Origin: Deltaproteobacteria bacterium YD0425bin51
GTDB taxonomy: Bacteria > Desulfobacterota > Desulfobacteria > Desulfobacterales > YD0425bin51
Direction of reading: 5' to 3'
Assembly (NCBI GenBank): GCA_002753225.1
Contig: PDZS01000019.1
Location: forward strand, 1-64,000
DNA length: 64,000 nt
The notes under the pieces were generated by a model that searched no databases, was not told the DNA's origin, and worked only from the letters and a program-made list of their open reading frames with translations. Below are positions 9,368 through 18,900 of the stretch, in pieces. Within the stretch, counting starts at the first letter, position 1, and every line of letters begins with the position of its first letter. Both the position numbers and the translations under genes were made by a program.

Positions 9368-10731
9368 TTCAGTTTTTGCCTGTCGATCTTACCATTAGGG
9401 AGCATTGGCAAAGAATCAATCAAAATAATTTTATCGGGGACAGAGTTTTTGGGTAAAATTTTAAAACAAGAAGATCTAATTATTTCTGCTGTTATATTCA
9501 AATCTTTAGCTGGAACACAGAATGCGGTTAGCCCTTTGCCGCGTTCTGTCTCCCCTTTTGAAACAATAACAACTGATTCTATACCAGAAATAGTTCCCAT
9601 AGCCTTTTCAATATCTGCAAAAAATACTAAAAGCCCATCACGGTTCACACTGTGATCGCTTCGTCCTAAAACTTGAATATACCCATCTGAAGAAATTTGT
9701 CCTAAATCTTTTATCCTAAACCAGCCTTCTTTATAATCATCGCCTAAACTTATGCGCCTTCCGTTATTATCTACATATCCCTCAAAGCCAAAAGGATTAT
9801 AGCACCAAAGTTCTTGGGGAGAATTATTTTTTGTTTCTTCAATACGAATTTGGATACCTTGCATAGGTTTACCTACATATTGGCACCGGATATTACTTGG
9901 ATCATTTGGATTTCCTGCAGCAATTGCGTTCATTTCTGTGCTGCCGTAAAGATTTACCAAACAGCCCGATAACGATTCATATCTGCTGAAAACATCTCCC
10001 CTAAAACGATCCCCTGCTGCCACAGTCAAACGGTATTGTCGCTCATCTCTTCTCCCTTTTGCTAGTGTTTCACAGAATATAGGAGTCATAAATGCTACAT
10101 TAGGATTAAATTCACGTTCTCTTTTAAGATAACGCAAAAGATTTGCACCTTTTTGTAAATCAATGGAAGATCCTGCTGCTATAGCAGAAAGAAATGCAGT
10201 TGTTAAGCCATAGGAATGATAAATAGGGACAGGAAGAGCAATTCGGTCAGAACTTGTAAGTAACAATCTTTCTGAGGTTATGCGTGCATTAACTTGAAGC
10301 CCTGAGTGAGGAATGACTGCTATTTTTGGTTCACCAGTGCTTCCTGATGTTTTTAAATATAGTTTCCCTTTTTCAATAGATATTTGAGCTGAATCATGCC
10401 ACTTATCATTTGGAATTAAAATAAAATCTGTTGTGCTTTCAATTGTGATTATATATCTGCAGAAAGCTGGTATTCTTTTTTCATATCCCTTTGGGAATAC
10501 AAAAAAGTTATATTCATTCTCTAAAAGAAACAATAAAAATAATGCTGAAGGTATAGAATTTTCACATTCTACAGCTAAACATTCGTTTTCAAGAATTGAT
10601 TTTTTTAAAAACCACTGTTCTATCTTTTTAAAAGCATCTGGGAAATCTTTATAAAGAAAAGTTGTCTGCCCGTCTGTTAATATGCTGTCTATGTTTTTTT
10701 CTAAGTTCGTACATTGAGAAATAAACTTCAT
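9328..10731 (-). CDS. AMP-forming acyl ligase / adenylation enzyme
   Basis: Member of the ANL superfamily, which activates a carboxylic acid as acyl-AMP and passes it to CoA or to a carrier protein. Seen directly: the phosphate-binding loop TSGSTGEPK (about residues 131-139), the NLYGSTE motif, the RIKDLG hinge region, and the catalytic Lys448 in NGKIDR near the C-terminus. At 467 residues it is on the short side but has all core motifs. The ATG at 10731 overlaps a TGA that ends a remnant of a radical SAM paralogue on the same strand. It is the only gene of this block on the minus strand and converges on the radical SAM gene at 7490. It could load the carrier protein at 955 or the polyketide synthase. 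Confidence 0.88.
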   Translation of the reverse strand: MKFISQCTNLEKNIDSILTDGQTTFLYKDFPDAFKKIEQWFLKKSILENECLAVECENSIPSALFLLFLLENEYNFFVFPKGYEKRIPAFCRYIITIESTTDFILIPNDKWHDSAQISIEKGKLYLKTSGSTGEPKIAVIPHSGLQVNARITSERLLLTSSDRIALPVPIYHSYGLTTAFLSAIAAGSSIDLQKGANLLRYLKREREFNPNVAFMTPIFCETLAKGRRDERQYRLTVAAGDRFRGDVFSRYESLSGCLVNLYGSTEMNAIAAGNPNDPSNIRCQYVGKPMQGIQIRIEETKNNSPQELWCYNPFGFEGYVDNNGRRISLGDDYKEGWFRIKDLGQISSDGYIQVLGRSDHSVNRDGLLVFFADIEKAMGTISGIESVVIVSKGETERGKGLTAFCVPAKDLNITAEIIRSSCFKILPKNSVPDKIILIDSLPMLPNGKIDRQKLNHSFLHNGESSSK

Positions 10732-10832
10732 TTATTCCTCCAAAGGGAAGAATCAAGTTCAAAGTTATTTAGTAAAAAGAGCATACCAGTTTCTAATAGT
10801 CCAACATTTTTTACATAAATCTTTAGAGTTTT
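10728..10832 (-). pseudogene. C-terminal remnant of a third radical SAM paralogue
   Basis: Reading the minus strand just upstream of the ligase gives 34 codons and a TGA that match the C-terminal tails of the two radical SAM paralogues. The stretch LLETGMLFLLNNFELDSSLW aligns without gaps to LLEVGYHYLVDNFELDSPLW of the copy at 12170, and residues before it (K..K...KN) also align. The similarity stops at a perfect palindrome (10829-10854), beyond which the frame meets a stop. The TGA overlaps the ligase ATG (ATGA), so the ligase was once translationally coupled to a complete third copy. I see no start codon for a separate small protein, so I call it a remnant. Confidence 0.85.
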
Positions 10833-10854
10833 TAATGATGTACATCATTAAAAA
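10829..10854. repeat. Perfect 26-bp palindrome in the divergent spacer
   Basis: Two 13-base arms (TTTTTAATGATGT and its reverse complement) meet without a loop, between the minus-strand ligase/remnant and the plus-strand thioester reductase. It could be a regulator's operator, a short terminator, or the scar of the event that truncated the third radical SAM copy, because similarity to that gene ends exactly here. Confidence 0.7.
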
Positions 10855-10914
10855 TTGTTCAACTATTGAATAACATAACAAGATAACAACAGAAAAACAA
10901 TATATAATTAAGGT

Positions 10915-10943
10915 TTGACATGTCATTTATTTTTAGGCATACT
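10915..10943 (+). promoter_or_regulatory. Sigma70-type promoter of the thioester reductase gene
   Basis: A perfect -35 box TTGACA (10915-10920) is followed after 17 bases by CATACT (10938-10943), an acceptable -10 box. The start codon lies 26 bases downstream with a strong ribosome binding site GGAGGA at 10955-10960. A 10-bp palindrome TGACATGTCA (10916-10925) overlaps the -35 box and could be an operator. Confidence 0.6.
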
Positions 10944-10969
10944 TTTTAAAAAATGGAGGAATTTAACTA

Positions 10970-12160
10970 ATGAACAGTATGGACATAAAAGCTGATAGTA
11001 TTTTGGACCCTTCTATAACATTTGAAGGTTCTATAAAAAAAAATTGGACATATCCCAAAGCCATATTTCTGACCGGAGCTACAGGACTTGTTGGAGCTTA
11101 CCTATTAGATGTACTGTTAACTAAAACTGATGATAATATCTATTGTCTTATCCGTGGAAAGAATTCAGATGAAGCTAAAGAAAGACTTATAAAACATTTA
11201 AAATTTCACACACTCTGGCAAGAGAAATTTATATCCCGCATTATCCCAATTATTGGAGATTTGTCTAAACCTTTGTTAGGTTTGTCAGATAAATCTTTTC
11301 ATGAATTAGCAGATACTATTGATGTCATATATCATAATGGAGCCTTAGTTAATTTTTTATACCCTTATTCTGCATTAAAAGCTTCGAATGTTTTGGGAAC
11401 CCAAGAAGTAATTCGTCTTGCATCTTTTAGTAAAATCAAACAAGTCCATTTTGTTTCAACTGTTGCAGTATTCTTTAGTCAAACATATTTTGCCCAAAAA
11501 ATAGTTAAAGAAACTGATATCCCTATTTATGATGACAGCCTCAAAGGTGGATACAAACAAAGTAAATGGGTTTCCGAAAAATTAATTATGCGTGCAAAAG
11601 AACGGGGTATGCCAACAGTTATTTATAGACCTGTTAGAATTTTAGGAGCTAGCACAACAGGAATCGTAAACTTTCACGATTCTTTATGTCATTTGTTAAA
11701 AGCTTGTATTGAAATAAAGAAATATCCCACATTAAATACTGTTATGACTTTTGTTCCTGTTGATTATGTTAGTCAAGCCATAGTTTATTTGTCTTTGCAG
11801 GAAAAATCCTTAAATAAAGAATTTCATCTTACAAATCCTTATCCTATTTCTTATAGAGACTTTTTGAAAGAAGTCTGTTCTTTAGGTTATGAAATGGAAG
11901 AAATACCTTACACTGAATGGTTTGAGGAACTTAAAAAAGCAGCAGAAAAGAATCCGAAAGATGTAACTTATTCATTTTTGATGCTTTTCCTAAGAGATGC
12001 TAATAACCTGCTTTTAAAGCAAATGGATTTTGAAGCAAATAATACTGTGGAAGGACTTTCTGGATCATCCATTGTCTGCCCTAATACTGATACAAAATTA
12101 ATTTCTACATACCTTAACTATTTTCAAAAAACAGGATATATTCCCACGCCTTTAACCTAA
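10970..12160 (+). CDS. Stand-alone thioester reductase (extended SDR)
   Basis: A 396-residue extended short-chain dehydrogenase of the thioester-reductase type, related to the terminal R domains of NRPS/PKS and carboxylic acid reductases. Seen directly: the NAD(P)-binding motif GATGLVGAYL starting at 36, CLIRG after the second strand, the YHNGALVNF segment, and the catalytic pair Tyr195-xxx-Lys199 in GGYKQSKW. The family releases a carrier-bound acyl thioester as aldehyde, sometimes on to alcohol, using NADPH. There is no fused adenylation or carrier domain, so it must work in trans with a carrier protein such as the one at 955. It has its own promoter, and the next radical SAM gene follows 9 bases after its stop. 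Confidence 0.87.
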   Translation: MNSMDIKADSILDPSITFEGSIKKNWTYPKAIFLTGATGLVGAYLLDVLLTKTDDNIYCLIRGKNSDEAKERLIKHLKFHTLWQEKFISRIIPIIGDLSKPLLGLSDKSFHELADTIDVIYHNGALVNFLYPYSALKASNVLGTQEVIRLASFSKIKQVHFVSTVAVFFSQTYFAQKIVKETDIPIYDDSLKGGYKQSKWVSEKLIMRAKERGMPTVIYRPVRILGASTTGIVNFHDSLCHLLKACIEIKKYPTLNTVMTFVPVDYVSQAIVYLSLQEKSLNKEFHLTNPYPISYRDFLKEVCSLGYEMEEIPYTEWFEELKKAAEKNPKDVTYSFLMLFLRDANNLLLKQMDFEANNTVEGLSGSSIVCPNTDTKLISTYLNYFQKTGYIPTPLT

Positions 12161-12169
12161 GGAGAAAAG

Positions 12170-14041
12170 ATGTCTAAAATAGATGTATATCGTGTTCATT
12201 TAAATTACGATAAGTTTATCCCTCTTGCTCTTGGAAATATTACAGCAACTGTAAAAAAGTATCAGCCTGAGTTATTAGATATCCTCAATTTTCAGACAGC
12301 ATGGCTTACAAATCCAGTGATTGTCAAAAACAAAACTAAAATTGAATCGTTTTCTAAACCTGCAATTTTTTTAATGTCCGATTATGCATGGAATCTGCAA
12401 ACTCATATTGAATTTAGCAAAGCTTTAAAAGCTGTTAATCCAGATCACATCATTATTCATGGTGGCCATGATGTTCCCTGCCAAAATAGTAATTTTTTAC
12501 ATGATCACGAATCTGTTGATTTTGCAGTGCATGGAGAAGGAGAACTAACATGCATGGATCTTTTAAATCAGATTTGCACAGATAAAAATTACCAAAAAGT
12601 CAAAGGTATATCTTTTCGCAATGAAAATAATGTGATAATGACTGATAATAAAGATACTATAGAAGATATCTCAATAGTTCCTTCTCCTTATTTAACCAAC
12701 GAATTCGACGCACTTTTGCCAGAGTACGAATTTGCTATAATTGAAACCAATCGGGGATGCCCTTATAAATGCGCTTTTTGTTCATGGGGATTTTATATGC
12801 GTAAAATCACTAAAAGAGATATAAATAAGGTTTTTGATGAAATAGAGTGGATTGTAAAACATAAGATCCCGGGTATATATATTGCTGATGCAAATTTTGG
12901 AATTTTTGATAGGGATATCGAAATTGCTGAATATGTTTGTAAAATGAAAGAACAATTTGGTTTCCCTAAAGTTGTTCTTAATAATTATTCTAACAATAAA
13001 GAAAATATTATTAAAATAATTAAGCTGTTTACTAAGGCAAAAATTTTCAGCTCATTAGTCGTTTCTATTCAAACTACAGATGAAGAGACTTTACGCAATA
13101 TTCAACGTAAACCTCATCCCAAAGACTACTTTCAAGCATTGATGGATGAATATATAAAATATCAGCTCCCTGTTAAAACTCAAATTATGATAGGGCTACC
13201 TGGCAGTAGTTATGAATCTCTTAAAAATGATATTGATTTTGCTCTTGAAAGGAAAATGAGTCTTCATTTATTGCCTACGATTATATTAACGAATACTGCT
13301 ATGGCTGATTTAGACTATCAAAAACAATATGGAATAGTTGCTGAGAATTTTAGGAGTATTGATTATAAAGAAAATTGGAAACTCATTGTTTCTACATACT
13401 CATTTAGCAGAGAAGACTATAGACGAATTATTCTATACTGCGCATGGACATATCTTGCTGTTAGCTATAGGACACTAAAATATTTAATATATTTTATTTC
13501 AGTAGAAAAACAAATGAGACAAGTTGATGTCTTAGAAATATTATTTGAAATTGTTCAAAAAGAGAACAATTATCCTATAATTCAAAAAATAATCAATCAA
13601 CTCAAGAAAAAAGTTTCAGATTTTTTTGATCAAAACATTTATATGGTTTTACGTAGAATGCCGCTTGAAGCATTTGTAAATATAGAAAATACAAATAAAT
13701 TGGATGATTTTTATCTTGAAATCAAGGATATTATACAAATGCATTTTGGTTTAGATGTAAAAATGATAGATAATGTAATCCTTATTCATAAATGCATTTT
13801 GCCTTATACTCTGAATCCATTATCTGAAATTCAATTAGATTATGATTTTGTGTCATATTATTTTCAAGATATACCAAAGATAACTAAAAAATCATTAAAA
13901 GAGTATAAAAAGCCAATAACATTTTCAGCAAAAGATACAAAAAGTTTGATTAAAAATCTAAGCTTGTTAGAGGTAGGTTATCATTATTTGGTAGATAATT
14001 TTGAACTTGATTCTCCTCTATGGAGGACTGAATCTGAGTAA
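12170..14041 (+). CDS. Radical SAM protein with B12-binding-like N-terminus, copy 2
   Basis: A 623-residue paralogue of the gene at 7490, similar along its whole length (same IDVYRVHLN start, same EGE..CM and NRGCPYKC segments, same FELDSPLWR tail). The SAM-cluster cysteines are C197, C201 and C204. The DxHxxG cobalamin motif is again not visible. The gene starts 9 bases after the thioester reductase and its stop (TAATG) overlaps the start of the next radical SAM gene, so all three are probably cotranscribed. Keeping two diverged full copies suggests two related but distinct modifications or a heteromeric enzyme; which one applies is not visible in the sequence. Confidence 0.86.
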   Translation: MSKIDVYRVHLNYDKFIPLALGNITATVKKYQPELLDILNFQTAWLTNPVIVKNKTKIESFSKPAIFLMSDYAWNLQTHIEFSKALKAVNPDHIIIHGGHDVPCQNSNFLHDHESVDFAVHGEGELTCMDLLNQICTDKNYQKVKGISFRNENNVIMTDNKDTIEDISIVPSPYLTNEFDALLPEYEFAIIETNRGCPYKCAFCSWGFYMRKITKRDINKVFDEIEWIVKHKIPGIYIADANFGIFDRDIEIAEYVCKMKEQFGFPKVVLNNYSNNKENIIKIIKLFTKAKIFSSLVVSIQTTDEETLRNIQRKPHPKDYFQALMDEYIKYQLPVKTQIMIGLPGSSYESLKNDIDFALERKMSLHLLPTIILTNTAMADLDYQKQYGIVAENFRSIDYKENWKLIVSTYSFSREDYRRIILYCAWTYLAVSYRTLKYLIYFISVEKQMRQVDVLEILFEIVQKENNYPIIQKIINQLKKKVSDFFDQNIYMVLRRMPLEAFVNIENTNKLDDFYLEIKDIIQMHFGLDVKMIDNVILIHKCILPYTLNPLSEIQLDYDFVSYYFQDIPKITKKSLKEYKKPITFSAKDTKSLIKNLSLLEVGYHYLVDNFELDSPLWRTESE

Positions 14042-15384
14042 TGAAAATTCTGTTAATAGCTGTTAATCAAGAAAAATATCCTTATCCAGTCCAGCCTATT
14101 GGACTTGCTTATATAGCTTCTGCTTTAACAAAAAAAGGCTATAGTACAAAAATTTTAGATTTGTGCTTTGTAGATGATTTTAAATCTCTAATTAAGGAAC
14201 ATATAAAATCATATTATCCTGATATTATTGGTTTTTCCATAAGAAATATTGATTCTACATCATACCCTGAAACTATATATTATTTACCTAAAATTTTTGA
14301 AATAGTTCATTTCTGTAAAGAGCATTCAAATGCTCATATGATAGTTGGTGGTTCTGGATTTTCAATTGCTCCCCAAGAAATTTTGCAATACTTAGAACTA
14401 AATACAGGAATTGTTGGAGAAGGAGAAGATCTTTTTTGTGAAGTTATTGAAAGACTTAACCAAGGAAAAGATATCAGTGGAATTTATAGAGCAAATATAT
14501 CCCAAATAGATGATTATTCTGCTTCTCGAGACTTTTTAGAAATTGAAAAATACATATCTGAAGGAAGCATAACAAGTGTGCAATCTAAAAGAGGATGCCA
14601 TTTTGAATGCATTTATTGTACATATCCTATAATTGAAGGAAGAAAAGTACGGGTTCGTAATCCTTTTGATGTTGCTTGTGAACTTGAAATATTAAATAAA
14701 AAATATGGGATAGACTATTTCTGTTTTGTAGATAATGTATTTAACTTCCCCTTAAATCATGCTGAAAGCATTTGTAATGCTATAATTGAAAAAGGATTAA
14801 AAATAAAGTGGACAGGTTTTTTTCATCCTAAATTTATCACAAAAGATTTTGTATCGCTTTTAGTTCAAGCAGGATGCTCAGGTGTAGAATTAGGAATTGA
14901 TTCAGCATCAGAAAAAGTTTTAAATATTTTAAAAAAGGGCTTTTCTACACAACATATTATAGATGCAGTGTCACTCTGTAAACAAGGTGGATTAAACGTA
15001 TGTTGCTGTTTGATCTTAGGGGGTCCAGGGGAAGATATTGCCACACTGAAAGATACGTTTGAAATAATGGATAAAACTGCTCCTCATGCAATTCTAGCAT
15101 ATAGCGGAATTCGAATTTACCCTAAAACAGAAATAGAACAAATTGCTATTAAAGAGGGTTATAAGCTTGGGAATTATTTAGAACCAAGGTTTTATATCTC
15201 AGAAAACTTGCAAGATAATCTTGTCAAAATAATTAAAAATTTTGCCAGCAGTCATGCAAATTTTATCTATGGAGGAATCCCAAATGAAATTCCTTTAGAA
15301 TTTTTAAAAAGAATGCGGAAAAGAGGTGTTAAAGGACCTTTATGGGAGCTAAAAAGCAAATTTTCAAGAAATTTTAAAAAATGA
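14041..15384 (+). CDS. B12-binding-type radical SAM protein, third type
   Basis: A 447-residue radical SAM protein. The N-terminus (MKILLIAVN, then GLAYIASALTKKGY) is typical of the Rossmann-like cobalamin-binding domain, again without an obvious DxHxxG. The cluster motif is C186-x3-C190-x2-C193 in KRGCHFECIYC. Later segments (GVELGIDSASEKVLNILKKG, LILGGPGED) match the radical SAM barrel of this class. It is shorter than, and only distantly related to, the two paralogues upstream. Its ATG shares bases with the preceding stop (TAATG), and the APS kinase follows after 16 bases, which ties it to the sulfation genes. The reaction is unknown. Confidence 0.86.
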   Translation: MKILLIAVNQEKYPYPVQPIGLAYIASALTKKGYSTKILDLCFVDDFKSLIKEHIKSYYPDIIGFSIRNIDSTSYPETIYYLPKIFEIVHFCKEHSNAHMIVGGSGFSIAPQEILQYLELNTGIVGEGEDLFCEVIERLNQGKDISGIYRANISQIDDYSASRDFLEIEKYISEGSITSVQSKRGCHFECIYCTYPIIEGRKVRVRNPFDVACELEILNKKYGIDYFCFVDNVFNFPLNHAESICNAIIEKGLKIKWTGFFHPKFITKDFVSLLVQAGCSGVELGIDSASEKVLNILKKGFSTQHIIDAVSLCKQGGLNVCCCLILGGPGEDIATLKDTFEIMDKTAPHAILAYSGIRIYPKTEIEQIAIKEGYKLGNYLEPRFYISENLQDNLVKIIKNFASSHANFIYGGIPNEIPLEFLKRMRKRGVKGPLWELKSKFSRNFKK

Positions 15385-15400
15385 TATAAGGGAGTTTCTA

Positions 15401-15991
15401 ATGCCTAATGTTTACTGGTTTAAAGGTCAAGTATCTCGGGATGATCGGGAAAAGCTACATGCTCATAAAGGAGTTGTAATATGGTTTACAGGTCTTTCAG
15501 CCTCAGGTAAATCAACTATTGCAAATCAACTTGAAAAGATACTATATGATAGAAGATGTTCTACTTATGTATTTGATGGTGATAATGTAAGACATGGTCT
15601 ATGCAAAGACCTTGGATTTTCTGATGCTGATCGCACAGAAAATATAAGACGAATTGGAGAAATGGTTAATCTTTTTATTGATGCAGGAATAATTGCAATA
15701 ACAGCCTTCATTTCTCCCATCCGTCAAGATAGAAAAAAAGTTTGCGATTTGGTTGGAAAAGACAGATTCTTTGAAATATATATTCAATGTCCAATAGACA
15801 TCTGCGCAGAAAGGGATCCAAAAGGTCTTTATCAAAAAGCAATAGCAGGACTCATACCTAATTTTACAGGAGTTTCAGCACCATATGACCCCCCTGAAAA
15901 TCCTTCTCTAATCATTAACTCTGATAAGGAAGATCCTCAAACTGCTTCAAACAGGATAATAGAATTATTAGAAAAACATAATATCATATAA
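15401..15991 (+). CDS. cysC: Adenylylsulfate (APS) kinase
   Basis: Cytoplasmic kinase that phosphorylates adenosine 5'-phosphosulfate at the 3' position to make PAPS, the universal sulfate donor. Seen directly: the Walker A motif GLSASGKST at 31-39, the family signature DGDNVRHGL, and the FISPIRQDR and ERDPKGLY segments. The 196-residue length is normal, and there is no fused ATP sulfurylase. In a dissimilatory sulfate-reducing background PAPS is not needed for respiration, so this copy most likely feeds the sulfotransferase at 2074. It closes the plus-strand gene run; the convergent kinase gene ends 8 bases beyond it and I see no terminator in between. Confidence 0.93.
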   Translation: MPNVYWFKGQVSRDDREKLHAHKGVVIWFTGLSASGKSTIANQLEKILYDRRCSTYVFDGDNVRHGLCKDLGFSDADRTENIRRIGEMVNLFIDAGIIAITAFISPIRQDRKKVCDLVGKDRFFEIYIQCPIDICAERDPKGLYQKAIAGLIPNFTGVSAPYDPPENPSLIINSDKEDPQTASNRIIELLEKHNII

Positions 15992-15999
15992 AAAGCGGG

Positions 16000-18900
16000 C
16001 TATTTAATGATTTTAGATATCAAATCTAACAAATCTTTTTTTGCAAAAGGTTTAGAAAGAAAAGCGCTGTAATTTTTCATATCATATCTATCTTGAATAT
16101 CTTCGAAGCGATTTGCTGTTAAAGCTATAATCGGGATAGGAGAAAGCCTTTTTTCTTCTTCATACCTTCGGATTGACTGGCTTGCTTCATTTCCATCCAT
16201 AACAGGCATTTCCATGTCCATTAAAACCAAGTCATATTTATTAGTAATAAATTTTTTAAATGCCTCTTCCCCATTTTCTGCTATATCAACTTTAATGGGC
16301 AATTGTTCTAAATAAAAACATAATACTTTGCGGTTATTCTCGTTATCCTCTGCATAAAGAATAGACAAATTTTCTTTTAAATTATTATTATTTGCATATT
16401 TATAAAGTGAATTAACAATTTCAGTTTTTTTAAACGGCTTAGAAATAAAATCAGTGCAGCCTGATTCATAACAACGCTTTTTAGTATCATCAAAAGCGCT
16501 TGCAGTTAATGCAATGATAGGAGTTTCTTTTAATTTTTTTTCTTTCTCATAAATACGTATATGCTCTGTAGCTGTACATCCATCCATAACAGGCATTTCT
16601 ATATCCATAAAAACCAAATCGTAGTTAGATGAGGTAAATGTGTCTATAGCACTTTGCCCATCGTTTACAATATCAAGATCTACAGGTAGATGTTCTAAAA
16701 AAGCTCTTAATACTTCAATATTTTTTTCATTATCCTCTGCATAAAGAACCTTTAAAGAACGTGAAAATTTTGGAATATTATGAAGCAATGGAGTTGAAAT
16801 TTCGGGTTCGGCTGTTTCTTCTAAAGGCTCTGATTTTGGAAGGAATAGAGTAAATAAAAATTTTGTACCTTTATTCAGTTCTGATTCTATCCATATTGTC
16901 CCACCCATTTTTTCAATCAGCTTTTTGGAAATGGAAAGACCAAGACCTGTTCCTCCATATTTACGGGTAGTAGATGAATCTGCTTGGGAGAATTCTTCAA
17001 AAATTATCTTCTGCTGCTCTTTTGAAATGCCAATACCGGTATCTTGAACAGAAAATAAGAGCATTTCAGGTTGATAAATTTGATCAAAGTTTTTTATTTC
17101 AAGGATGATATCTCCTTGATGAGTAAATTTAATTGCATTGGATAGCAAGTTTAAAAGAATCTGTTTAATGCGGACAGTATCACCTATACGATGTGAATGT
17201 ATTGATTTTTCTATTGCTGATGAAAATATAAGCCCAGATTGTTTAAACTTGATAGCAATCATTTCTTCAACTTGTTTTACGCAATCTAACAAATCAAATG
17301 GAATCTGTTCCAATGTAAGTTTTCCTGATTCAATTTTAGAAAAATCTAAAATATCATTGATAATATTCAATAAATGCTCAGAAGAACTTTTGATTGTGTT
17401 AATACGATCTTTTTGTTTTAAGGCAAGATCATCTTCTAAAAGAATTTGGGTCATCCCCATAATAGCATTCAATGGCGTTCTTATTTCATGGCTCATTTTT
17501 GCTAAAAATTCACTTTTTGCCTGAGATGTTGATTCCACTTGTATTATTGCTTGTGATAATTTTTTATTGCTTTCTGCTAATTGTTCTGTACGCTCATTTA
17601 TTTTTTCTTCCAGATTGGTATATAATCTTGCATTTTCGATTGAAATTGCAGCTTGTGAAGTCAAGATTTTTAAAACCTCAAGTCTGTCTTTTGTGAAGGC
17701 ATCTGTTGTTAGATTGTTTTCCATATAAAGAATTCCTAAAAGTTTTGCATGATGTAAAATTGGCATACAAAGTACTGATTTAGGCTTATTCTTTATAATA
17801 TATTTATCAGAAATAAATTGTTTGTTTTGCATTGCATTATTAATAATTACGCATTCATGAGTTTTTACTGCATAGTTAATTATAGAAACAGGAATAGAGA
17901 AGACTTCTTCTAACAGATCTGATTCGATTGGAATTGGTTCTTTAAGTGTCCGGGCTTCTTCATTTAAATTTATTTCAGCTTCTATACATAATTGTCCTTT
18001 ATTTTCAAGTATTAGAAATCCATTCTGCGCGCCTGCATTTTCTATAGATAGTTTCATAAGAGTCTTTATTAATTGTTCTAAAACTGTTTCTTGTGAAATA
18101 GCTTGAGAGGATTTAATAATAGTAATATGATCTAACTCCAACGCATCTTCTGAACTTGAGGATGATAATTGTGTCTTTTTCTTATCATCCTCACTTAATG
18201 AAAAACGATTTGATTTAAAAATAAGGAGAGGGAAATGGTCTTTTAAATGTTTTACTTTAGCAGAAGCGCCCCAGAGTTCATATTTATAAATAGCTTTATT
18301 TAAATAAACTGAAGCTATATCATTATTCCCTTTAGCTATAAAAAATTTGCTTGCCAGTTCATTTGCAAGTGCTTCTTCCTGTATATATTCATTCTCTTTT
18401 GATAGATTAATTGCCTTGTCGTAATATTCAATTGCTTTTATATCCTGCTTTAAAATTCTTGCTTTCTCAGCTTCAACTAAATACCATTTATTCAAAAAAT
18501 TCATTGGAGCATGATGCGCCCATAGCTTCATCTTTTTTTGATTTTCTGCGATTTTCTTAAGAAGTCTTTTCCTTTCTTTTGCTTGAACACTTTCTGAGAG
18601 TGCAAGAATATTTAGAGAATCATAAAAATTAAAAATGGGAATAAATATTGTTCCCAGTACCGTTTTTGAATATTTTCCTGTTTCAATAGAAAAAGAATGG
18701 CCATCTTTATATTGCCATGAAAGGTAATTTAGCATTAGTTTTAATATACAAAATATAGATGTACTGAAAAAGTTTTCTTCTTTCTTTAATTTTTCGAGCA
18801 TTTTGTCTTCATCAAAAAATACTCCAGTAAAATGAGTTGAAATTTCATAAGGAGATGTAAGATTTAATATCATCTGGTATAAAATATTTAAACTATCTAA

